A DNA stretch of 64,000 nt from Daphnia carinata (Eukaryota; Arthropoda; Branchiopoda; Diplostraca; Daphniidae). The notes below the pieces were generated by a model that was not told the DNA's origin, ran no database searches, and saw only the letters and a list, made by a program, of their open reading frames with translations. The first letter of the stretch is position 1; the number at the start of each line of letters is the position of its first letter. Location: contig NC_081339.1 of NCBI RefSeq assembly GCF_022539665.2, positions 7,871,367-7,935,366 on the forward strand, written 5' to 3'. Made by a program: the position numbers and the translations under genes. Below, piece by piece: positions 37,801 to 45,770 of the stretch.

Positions 37801-40632
37801 GACATGACTACCACTGAAATGCCAACGGAATCGACCAGTCAGATTCCTATTGAAGTTATGCTAACGGCATCAACAGCCGTAGATTCAACGACCACTGAAT
37901 TCACTACCTCCGCAATGGCATTTGAAGTTACCACGACTGCACCGGAAGGTGATGTTTCCTCAACATCCTCCGAGTTGTCTGTTACTGTTGAAACAGACGT
38001 TACGACCGAAGCATCGGTAGCAAGCACAACAGTACTAACCGAAGGTCCTACTACTGACGTACCAACCGATGCCACAACAGCAGTGACCGAAATAACCACT
38101 GAGGTAGTTGATGTACTGCCTACCGAGGAGCCAACTGAACTGCCGACTGACGAACCCACGGAGGAGCCTACAACGGAAGTCAGTATGACCACCGATTTAA
38201 CTACTGGAGAAACCACGTTGTTGTCTACAGAGCAACCGACTGACTTGCCTACCACGGAATTGCTTACAGAGACACCAGTCGAAGTTACTTCTGAATTATC
38301 AACCGAGACTCCTACTGAAGCTACGACCGAAGAAGCGACTGAGGCTTTTACTGAAGAACTGACTGTGGCTCCTACCGAGGAACCGACTGAAGTTCCTACT
38401 GAAGAACCGACAGAAGCTCCTACTGAAGAACCAACTGAGGCTCCCACCGAAGAACAGACTGAGGCTCCCACCGAAGAACAGACTGAGGCTTCCACCGAGG
38501 AACCGACTGAGCCTCCCACTGAAGAACCGACTGAGGCTCCCACCGAAGAACCGACTGAGGCTCCCACCGAAGAGCCGACTGAGGTTCCCACCGAAGAGCC
38601 GACTGAGGTTCCCACCGAAGAACCGACTGAGGTTCCCACCGAAGAGCCGACTGAGGTTCCCACCGAAGAACCGACTGAGGCTCCCACGGAAGAGCCAACG
38701 GAGCCTCCAACGGAAGAGCCAACGGAGCCTCCCACGGAAGAGCCAACGGAGACTCCAACTGAAGAACCAACGGAGCCTCCCACGGAAGAACCGACTGAGC
38801 CTCCAACTGAAGAACCAACGGAGCCTCCAACTGAAGAACCGACTGAGCCTCCAACTGAAGAGCCAACTGAGCCTGAAGAACCAACGGAGCCTCCAACTGA
38901 AGAACCGACTGAGCCTCCAACTGAAGAGCCAACTGAGCCTCCAACTGAAGAACCAACTGAGCTCCCCACTGAAGAGCCAACTGAGCCTCCCACCGAACAA
39001 CCGACTGAGGCTGCTACGGAAGAGCCCACTGAGCTCCCTACCGAGGAACCGACTGAGACTCCCACCGAAGTTCCGACTGAGGCTGAAGCACTCACCGAGA
39101 TGCCTACCGATGCACCCACTGAGGTTACAACGCAACCGCCAAGTGATGTGTCAGCTGGAGTTACGGAAATAATGACGGAAACACCGACTGAATTACCCAC
39201 GACCATTCAACCAACTGCGCCCCCAACTACGCAAGCATTTTTTACTACTGAACACCAAGTCAGCGATCCTACAACGTTGGTAAACGTGGACAATCTTCAG
39301 CAAAACGACACTCAATTCACTACATTAATCATGGAAACCACAGCAGAGCCAGACCGCGTTGAAACAACAACGCAGATATTCACTCCTTCCACCGCTCCGC
39401 CTACAGTACAGGAATCCACGATTGTAACGGACATGACAACTACGATGTCGCCTTTTACTGATCCCACACCTCCTTCGTTTATTGCGGTTGTGCCTAAGCC
39501 GCCACCCCCGAGTTTCATTTTCGTACCCTCATCTTCTAGCTCTGGCTCGTCTTCAAGTTCATCAAGTTCATCATCAAGCGACTCGTCAATCAGTAGCGGA
39601 CCGTCTTCACCGTGGGGGGCTTTGATCCCAATCTGGAACGCGTTTCCAGTGTTGGGTATAGCCGCATTCATTATATCAGCACCGTTCCTTCTTCTGCTGA
39701 CAGTTTTGTTTGTTGGAACACCATTTGGAAGATCTATTGATGGTGGAGGTGATTTGCTACTGGGACTTTTCAATGACCTATACGAAGATCGGACGCTTGA
39801 CCATCCTTGGTTAATTGCCAAAATTTTGTCGCAAATGTTTCCCGAAGAGTATAGCCCATCTAGCAAATCGGAAAGAATGGTTCTCACCAGATATGTTGCT
39901 AAAATGTTCCCGGAGCAACTTGAGAATTTGCAAAACTGGGAAGAGTTATCTATACCAAGTGTTTTGATTCATTTGCTGCCGGAGAAATTCGCTCAAGTGG
40001 ATTATAAGCATCTGGATAAATACCTCGCTGACGATACCGTTAATTACACTGAGACGGAGAACCTTAGACGGCTTATGCTTCGCTTCCTGACTTCTGCGAA
40101 AGAACACGTCCCTGAATTCGCCCAGAAATACATCACGCCAGATGTTGAACAAAAGATGAGAGAAATTGTGAAAAATTCTGCTTTGATTACGCGAATGAAG
40201 GACGCCATACCCGACTCTAGCAATTTGGACAACGAATGGCTTTTTGACCGACTTATGTTCAAGATCAAGAATTTTAAGAAGTCCGATGAGGAAATTGAAG
40301 CATTAGTTTCCACGGAACCAACAACGCAAGGAACTACACAAACTTCGTCGCGTCCTACCACAACTTCTGTATCACCACCGCCGAAGTGTCAATGGGGTCC
40401 TATTCTCTGTTCGATAAATCGGGTGTCATTCCAACGCAATGCAGAAAAGCGTAGTGATACGGATTCTGTGAACGTAAAAGAGATTGTGCCCCGACAACCA
40501 AAACAAGTCCCGCAATGGCTTCGTGCAACTAGGAAGAAGAATCAAGCGGAAAAAGTTGTTCCCACCAAGACCCAACGACCAGTACCGAACGCACTGTTTC
40601 GTCGTTTCCTCTTCGATCCTTTCCGTGCTTGA
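10143..40632 (+). CDS. Giant membrane-anchored mucin-like protein, about 8,775 residues, nine exons
   Basis: I propose these exons: 10143-10184, 13008-13878, 14597-14755, 14865-30942, 30993-36619, 36754-36951, 37036-37167, 37286-37363 and 37490-40632. Together they make 26,328 bases, exactly divisible by three, with no internal stop. All junctions use GT-AG; exon 1 to 2 is phase 0, the 30942/30993 junction phase 2, all others phase 1. The product has a signal peptide, a six-cysteine stretch, thousands of Thr/Ser-rich residues suited to O-glycosylation, an (EEPTEPPT)n array, poly-Ser, one transmembrane helix near residue 8450 and a helical C-terminal region. This fits a membrane mucin on an epithelial or gut surface, which is inference from composition. 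The acceptor at 30992 could instead be at 31004, shortening the product by four residues. The first two exons could in principle be a separate gene, but the matching phases argue for one transcript. Confidence 0.8.
10185..13007 (+). other. Mucin intron 1, 2.8 kb
   Basis: The intron runs from GTAAGA to TTTATTTAG. It is much longer than the other introns in the window and carries poly-T runs and scattered short open frames with no support. In arthropods, long first introns behind a tiny signal-peptide exon often hold enhancers; nothing specific is visible here. Confidence 0.65.
14597..14755 (+). other. Mucin exon 3, symmetrical phase 1-1 exon of 159 bases
   Basis: This exon begins after ACGTAG and ends TCAAG|GTACC. 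It encodes 53 residues, the first Thr/Ser-rich block (GTTTEISSTSTPKI and similar). The following intron is 109 bp and ends CTCTAAACAG. Because both ends are phase 1, skipping it would keep the frame. The upstream AG is preceded by a poor pyrimidine tract, so the exact acceptor is the least certain of the set. Confidence 0.6.
20348..21560 (+). repeat. Three tandem 408-bp (136-residue) repeats in the mucin
   Basis: Copies start near 20360, 20768 and 21176, at the codons for SLTTTS. Each has EITNPPKE, then PQDSVNTIST, TVSDAIT, then GQTGVTDQSETTLSSILSS, with only scattered substitutions. The near identity marks a recent tandem duplication inside the older 1.1 kb repeat. Confidence 0.9.
24283..26640 (+). 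repeat. Six tandem 387-396-bp (129-132-residue) repeats in the mucin
   Basis: The block TELVETSGTTM recurs with starts near 24293, 24689, 25079, 25475, 25871 and 26258. Shared blocks are DNNVSTT, SEPLTDSQVTTSVPETTF, STISTLQTTSS, RPTITETTVSDSP, EEQLSVTEATTQS and TSVPGDGQTT. Length differences are whole codons, mostly loss of a TS pair in the RP block. The copies are highly similar, so this expansion is young and probably length-variable between individuals. Confidence 0.92.
28836..28995 (+). repeat. Two tandem 75-bp repeats in the mucin
   Basis: DEATESPSSTGTSITSEAST is followed directly by DEVTESPSSTGTSITSEAST, with nearly identical DNA. It is a small local in-frame duplication just after the last hydrophobic motif. 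Confidence 0.85.
30466..30518 (+). repeat. Four copies of a 12-bp in-frame minisatellite
   Basis: GAGGCTTCCACC is repeated four times in a row and encodes EAST four times. The copies are identical apart from the edges, as expected from replication slippage. Confidence 0.9.
30943..31004 (+). other. Short phase-2 mucin intron lying inside a repeat copy
   Basis: The frame switches between 30942 and 31005. A good donor (ACCG|GTAACT at 30943) with acceptor TATTTAG at 30992 or TTCCTAG at 31004 restores the frame; the intron is 50 or 62 bp. The next block, DLLTTVMFSQLTL then STTGPTLDEVTS, aligns with the earlier block DLSSTLFVQSTTV then SSTGSTSDEVES (around 30139-30215), so coding resumes at the equivalent place. 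The intron sequence itself resembles the coding DNA of that earlier copy. An assembly or allelic frameshift is the alternative. Confidence 0.6.
30993..36619 (+). other. Mucin exon 5: second long Thr/Ser-rich exon
   Basis: An open frame of about 1,875 codons with the same composition but weaker periodicity than exon 4. Recurrent blocks include TTSEPFSEAVTF, SSDSISQTTDSL and STSQE-type strings, spaced a few hundred bases apart between about 33400 and 34750. There is one cysteine near the start (ETVPCSETLL). The exon ends TATCACG|GTACTT in phase 1. Confidence 0.8.
36754..37363 (+). other. Mucin exons 6-8: three small symmetrical phase 1-1 exons
   Basis: Exons 36754-36951 (198 bases), 37036-37167 (132) and 37286-37363 (78) are each a multiple of three and start and end in phase 1. 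Acceptors are TCACATTAG, TTTTCAACAG and CCATAAG; donors are AA|GTATAA, AGA|GTATGT and GTG|GTAAAT. They encode Thr-rich segments, the last ending EVTTAVPC. Any of them can be skipped without changing the frame. Confidence 0.75.
37490..40632 (+). other. Mucin exon 9: Glu/Pro/Thr array, poly-Ser, transmembrane helix and C-terminal region
   Basis: The exon starts with Thr/Glu-rich sequence holding two cysteines in acidic contexts (PFDCDS, TSDCDDEDL), then the octapeptide array, then SSSSGSSSSSSSSSSSDSS. A hydrophobic helix near 39645-39720 (FPVLGIAAFIISAPFLLLL) follows. The last 300 residues include a helical, acidic segment with three spaced ΦPE motifs (MFPEEY, MFPEQL, LLPEKF), a short Thr/Pro linker, CQWGPILC and a basic tail ending RRFLFDPFRA. 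If type I, this part is cytoplasmic. However, the second Thr/Pro linker and the cysteine pair look extracellular, so topology is open. Confidence 0.75.
38350..39080 (+). repeat. 24-bp minisatellite encoding about 30 octapeptides (EEPTEPPT)
   Basis: The 24-base unit encodes EEPTE(A/P/V)PT about 30 times. One copy is shortened (TEPEEPTE near 38871). Third-position variants come in runs, for example a PPT-rich right half and an APT/VPT-rich left half, which shows local slippage and conversion. The array gives a stiff, acidic, proline-rich stalk just outside the membrane helix. Long antisense frames here (37839-39206 and overlapping ones) are by-products of the period. Confidence 0.95.
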
Positions 40633-41055
40633 TAGCGACACTACAATTCTAATTGAAAATCCCGCATGCTGCACATAAAGATACTCGTTTATCATTGTTT
40701 ATTCAAGTAATGTTTTCAAATTTTAACATTATACGATAGTTTTTCCCCACTTCGCACTTCTTTCGCCCGAACACGAGCTTGTTTCGCTTACCCAATATTC
40801 AGCAATTTGAGTGCAGTTGAGTGGGAAGTGATCTGGGAGATTTGGATGAATAGTTTATTTAAGTTAAAGAGCACTGATTATTTAATTTTTTTTGTTTGAC
40901 TTGTTTTATTGTTGAGATTCTATTTATTAGTTATTTTGTTATGTATTCATATATGAAAATGGAGTGTTATGTAACTTATGTCCGGAAGTAACAATACACT
41001 CTAAAATTTCACAAAGGATTGTATTTTATAGAAAATCAAGGATGCATCAGGTATA
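40633..41055. other. Convergent 3' ends of the mucin and DDX52 genes
   Basis: Only 423 bases separate the two stop codons. For DDX52, AATAAA on the minus strand occurs at 40923-40928 and again at 40905-40910, about 130-150 bases past its stop. I see no canonical AATAAA for the mucin on the plus strand here. The two 3' UTRs are likely to overlap. Confidence 0.55.
40923..40928 (-). terminator. Candidate polyadenylation signal of DDX52
   Basis: TTTATT on the plus strand reads AATAAA on the minus strand, about 130 bases after the stop codon of the helicase gene. A second copy lies at 40905-40910. Confidence 0.45.
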
Positions 41056-43249
41056 TCACACACCATTAGTCGTTATTTTAGCTCTTTTGGACGGTAATCC
41101 TTGTTGTGCCTTTTGCTTAGTCTTCCTAACGTTGGCTATTATTCGCTCACGTTTTTTTCGCTTTATCTTATCGGGGATGGGTTCCGTAGAGATAGATTTT
41201 CGAGTAGGAATATTCCGGGCCATTTTCTTGGCTTCGCTCTTAGATGTTTTCTTCATTTGTAGCATGTAATCTGGTACCTCACACCCAGAATTCCGCATGA
41301 CTGTGGCAATTCTACAAATTAAAAAATGGAGATCTGTTGAACCGTTCAAGTAATTAAATGAAACGGAATCATACTTGCGCAGATAACCCGCATCATTCTC
41401 CGTGAAAAAAGTTATAGCTTTTCCTGGGCGACCAGCGCGCCCCGTTCGACCTGTATTCGTTAAAAATATCATGAAATTAATTGCATAAGTTAAAATAAAC
41501 GTTTTATTTTGCATACCGATACGATGAATGTAGCTGATGGCGGATGGAGGGAAGTCATAATTTACTACTAGGTTCACACCTTTGAAATCAATACCACGGC
41601 CCATAAGTTCTGTACAGATGAGCACCCAAATTTGACCGGAACGAAAACTTTTCACCACATTGTCACGTTGGAGTTGCGATCGCTCGGCATGAATGACATC
41701 GACATTGATGCCGTCATATACCAATTCAGTATAAAGTTCTTTTGCTCGTTCTTTTGTTTGGACGAACACTAGAACTGGTGGAGTAAGGCCCTTTTGGAAC
41801 AGAACATGACAATAAATTATTTCTGTATTACTTTTCAATAAACTGCTATTGCTCACCTCGACAATCAGATTACGGAATGCCATTAGCTTTCCACCTTCGC
41901 TTCCAGTAAAAATCAATTGTTGCTCAACCTTTTCGGAAGCTGAATTCTTCTGTCCAATGGTCAGCATAACGACATTGTCGAGATTTAATTTGCACCATTC
42001 TTGCACGTCAAATGCAAAAGTAGCGCTGAAAAATGCTCGTCTAATTTGTTGCGAATCACAGGCCCGATAGATCGCTCCTAGTTGATCACGGAAACCTTGT
42101 CGACCTTCTTCAAACAACTTGTCTGATTCGTCTACAATCAACCATTCGACACTACAAGGTGAAACGATAAAAGATTACTTTTGATTTCTAATTCACGTTT
42201 AATTGTCATACTTCTTAAGTGAAATAGCTGGTGGCTCTTGCGATAAAAGGAAAACCAGCCTATTCGGTGTTGTGATGAGAATGTCTACAAATAAATTCGT
42301 TCAGACACGAAAGGATATAATAATATTCAATTTAATTACCAAATCGTTGAGATGATTTTGGCCCGAATTTTTGCACAGCTTTTCCAACATTGTCTATGAC
42401 GTGACAACATAAACCAATTCCTTCAGTTAATTTAACACACTCTCGATGTGTTTGATTGGCCAACTCGCGTGTGGGTGAGACAATTACTGCCCTGAAGCCT
42501 TTTCTCTGTGGAGTACCTAGGCAATGTATAATAGGCACCAAAAATGCGGCGGTTTTTCCAGATCCGGTCGGGGCACAAGCCAGGATTTCTCTTTTCTTCA
42601 ACATTAAAGGAAGGGCTTGCATTTGAATCGGAGTAGGAACCAAATATCCACGTGCGCGTATGTTTGCAATGAGTTCTTCTTTGATGTTAAACTGCTCTGC
42701 CAGCTCGTCAAACCTATAAGATGGCATAATACATTGAATGTTTTTGAATACCTTTTTGGCAGATACTCACGTTTCAACTGGAGTTGGAATGTCACTGCCC
42801 TGAACATGGATATGATGTGCATTCCTCTTTCTCTTGATTTCTTCCTTCTTTAGTGCAGCTAATTCTTTTGGTGTTTTAATTTTCCTTTTCCTTTCACGAC
42901 GTAACGCTTTAATTTCTGCTCTGGGGTCCACTTTCTTATCATCCAAAGCCACCATTTTGTTATTAAGTTTAGTTATGCCATTCTCTTTTTCAGTATCTTG
43001 TTGTGTTTGTATTGCTTCATTATCTGCATTGGAATTATTCACACAAGTAGTCGATAGACTGTCAGTAGAATGTTGGTTTTTAGCTAGCTGAACAATAAGA
43101 TAAAAACGGTTATTACTGGACTAGTTTCGATTAAGTTAACGCATAAAAAAAAGGGTAAATACCTTAAATTTCAGAGCATCGTTCTTGAATCTGTTTGTGT
43201 CGAATTTTGCACCAGCTGACAGTCGTTTAAACAAATCACGAGCATCCAT
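41056..43249 (-). CDS. DDX52: DDX52/Rok1 DEAD-box RNA helicase, eight exons, 583 residues
   Basis: Rok1/DDX52 is a nucleolar ATP-dependent helicase for 18S rRNA maturation. Exons in transcript order are 43163-43249, 42771-43087, 42340-42713, 42212-42284, 41857-42151, 41517-41790, 41375-41450 and 41056-41311; they sum to 1,752 bases in one frame. The start exon reads [20 protein letters not shown], almost the family N-terminus. Motifs visible: Q motif ([10 protein letters not shown]), motif I ([11 protein letters not shown]), Ia (SPTRELANQ), motif II as DESD rather than DEAD, which is usual for this subfamily, motif III (FSATF), [33 protein letters not shown] and motif VI ([17 protein letters not shown]). 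The Lys/Arg-rich tail ends AKITTNGV. Length matches the family (about 600). Nothing is missing. Confidence 0.97.
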
Positions 43250-44726
43250 TACTTCTATACACAAACACTACGTCTCAAGTGAACTTTTGGGATAAGCTAT
43301 TAGAAATTCCGTAGCAAAGTTTTAAATCGTCAATAGATGGTACGTCAAGGAATTAGCTGCACAAAACACTTTCAAGTTTCAACACACGTGCAAACAAATT
43401 TTTTCGGCTGGCAACGGCAGACGACATTAGGAAAATGTTATTGCCATTGCCAGATAGTTAAAAATTTTCCATTTTGGAGGAGGGGCCGGATTTCTTAAAC
43501 CTCAGAGAGTCAGAGATTATTGTCGTTGAACAGAACTTTTAACGGAAATAAAAAAAAAACTTACTCGGGTCTTAGAAAGAGATTGCAAGAAAATAAAGTA
43601 CTCTTAAATCGAAAATGTATAATTCAATTTACATCTGTTAACGTAGTTAACTGGATTGTTGATAAGCAAAATTACAACAGCTGATTGACTGTAATGTTAG
43701 TGTGAGATTTTCCGATATGGACGATGGATATATTCGTCCGTTCCATGGTGCGTCCTTCGTCCAATACATGTCCTCTGCCAATGTTTGATAACCCGCCATG
43801 TCTGTCTCCCGAGCCACAATCCTAGGATTTTTATTTGTAGTAGAAAAGATAATTTTGTAACACCGTAAAAAATGCACAGAATGCACTTGCAAAATCAAGG
43901 GATTAACCCTCAGCCATGAAATTTAGAAATAGTAACTAGATTTATGCAAAAGTTGATGTGATACAGAAATCTCTAACAGTCAAGAGCTTTATGTAAGTAT
44001 AATTCTTTTAGTCTCTGTATTTCTTAGTTGATTCATGGTACACCTATATAATTACCCATAATCATTTTCTAAATGTGCAGGCCAAGTGAATGGCATCATC
44101 TTGCTGAAAATATTCTTGCAAAGGGAAGAATCAAAGACATGTGCATAGTGTACTCCAACTACCATTGCGGTAAGCATTCATTGAAATCATAAGCAGCCAG
44201 TATACAAGTACAATGGGCTATCTAATACATGACCTAACATCACGTATTAGATCCTTTCTTGCTATTAGGGTGTGAAAAAAAAATGGCTTGACAAAATGTG
44301 TGAAAATATTGCTGTCCTACCATAAAAATGTGACCAGGCACCTACTAAACAAAAGGGGAATGTTTTTCCATAGAAAAACAAACAGCGTATACTAATAAAG
44401 TTCTCTGCAGATCCATAGACATAAACTTGCTCAATTCTTGACAAATATTTATATCCTTAATTCAAAAACAGCATGTTTATCAAACATTGTCTGAAAGCTT
44501 AGGTTTCGGTATTTTACGATAGCAGCGCTCCAATGCAATTTTTGTGGACATTTTTCTATCTAGACCGTTACACTCGAGCTTCATAGCCTAGAACCGTTTT
44601 CAATACTATCTATCAATACTGTCCATCAGAAATTAAAAACAATAAGAACTTCATTCTCACGAAATCACATTTATTATGACCCTTTTGCATATCCTCTTTA
44701 CAAATAACTCATGTCAATGAGTGAAA
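43250..44726. other. Upstream region of DDX52 with possible exons of an unidentified gene
   Basis: The DDX52 promoter must lie near 43250-43500. The rest has no gene I can name. Short frames at 43672-43790 are open on both strands (plus: RFSDMDDGYIRPFHGASF; minus: DMAGYQTLAEDMYWTKD), so at most one is real. Two better-supported exons follow and are listed separately. From about 44170 to 44726 I see nothing coding. Confidence 0.4.
43939..44169 (+). CDS. Two candidate exons of an unidentified gene
   Basis: A strong donor (TTTAT|GTAAGTAT at 43993) and acceptor (AAATGTGCAG at 44080) bound an 88-bp intron. Joining them keeps a frame reading VIQKSLTVKSFM then PSEWHHLAENILAKGRIKDM, CIVYSNYHC, up to a second strong donor (TTGCG|GTAAGC at 44170). 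The composition is protein-like. I found no continuing exon and do not recognise the product. The start codon may be the ATG created at the splice junction. It could be a gene fragment. Confidence 0.3.
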
Positions 44727-45770
44727 GAAATTCTCTTGCAGTCGGAGTCCGTCGGCAGTGCCTGGAAAGGATAGTAGACATTGAATTGCATTTGGCTGCA
44801 AATTGTAGGTATAGTCTTTATAAATGTCCAGAACACTGCCTTCGGAAGCCGTTTTGTAGAGAATATCTTCCATACAATTGTCAAACGGAAGAAGGGTTCT
44901 TAGGAGGATTGCGAGTAACCCAAAAGTTAGACAAAAAAGAAGGCGAAGAATTGGAAAAAGAAGAAACCCTCCTTACAATTGGTGTAAATGTATGAAATAA
45001 GAAATTCTCTTGCAGTCGGAGTCCGTCGACAGTGCCTGGAGACGATAGGTAGACATTGAAGTGCATTTGGCTACAAATTGTAAATCTAGTCTTTATAGAT
45101 GTCCAGAACACCGCCTTCGGAAGCCGTTTCGCAGAGAATTTCTTCCATACATTTGACCAATGAAAAAAGGGTTCTTAACAGCATAGCGAGTCATCCAAAA
45201 GGTGAAGAAAAAAAAATCCTCCTTACAATTAATTCGTGTAAATGTACAAGTAAAAAATTCTCTTGCAGTCGGAGTCCGTCGACAGTGCCTGGGGACGATA
45301 GGTAGACATTGAAGTGCATTTGGCTGCAAATTGTAAATCTAGTCTTTATAGATGTCCAGAACACCGCCTTCGGAAGCCGTTAAACGTAGAGAATATCTTC
45401 CATACATTTGCCACATGGAAGAAGGGTTCTTAGGATGATAGCGAGTTACTCAAAAGTTAAAGAAAAAAGAAGGTGGAGAATAGAAAAAAGAAATTCCCCG
45501 TACAATTAATTCGTGTAAATGTGTGAAACAAGAAATTCTCTTGCAGTCGGAGTCCGTCGACAGTGCCTGGAGACGATAAGTAGACATTGAATTGCATTTA
45601 GCTGCAATCTGGAAGTCTAGTCTTTATAATAGATGTCCAGAACACTGCCTTCGGTAGCCGTTACGCAGAGAATTTTTCCACACATTTGACAAATGGAAGA
45701 GGGTTCTTAGGAGGATAACGAGTCGCCAAAAAGAAAAGAAAAGCAAAAAAATTAAAAGACGATAGAAAAG
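44727..45770 (+). repeat. Four tandem copies of a roughly 255-277-bp unit
   Basis: Units start near 44727, 45001, 45255 and 45532, each with AATTCTCTTGCAGTCGGAGT. All then share CAGTGCCTGG, TAGTCTTTATA, CCAGAACAC(T/C)GCCTTCGG, TTCTTAGGA-like blocks and an A-rich end. The first unit has an open 94-codon frame with several cysteines, but one-base indels break it in the others, so conservation is at the DNA level. Every unit starts with a 3' splice-site-like tract (TTCTCTTGCAG). The array abuts the stop of the coiled-coil/KH gene and may run into its 3' UTR. Confidence 0.8.

Noticed and set aside
37839-39206. 455-codon and overlapping 278- and 186-codon open frames on the minus strand
   Set aside because: They are antisense shadows of the 24-bp repeat: a period divisible by three keeps all frames open. 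Their low-complexity products (GSSVG and similar) have no start context or splice signals.
44711-44995. 94-codon Cys-containing frame in the first tandem unit as a zinc-finger gene
   Set aside because: The other three units have one-base indels that destroy the frame, and the cysteine and histidine spacing fits no finger family convincingly.
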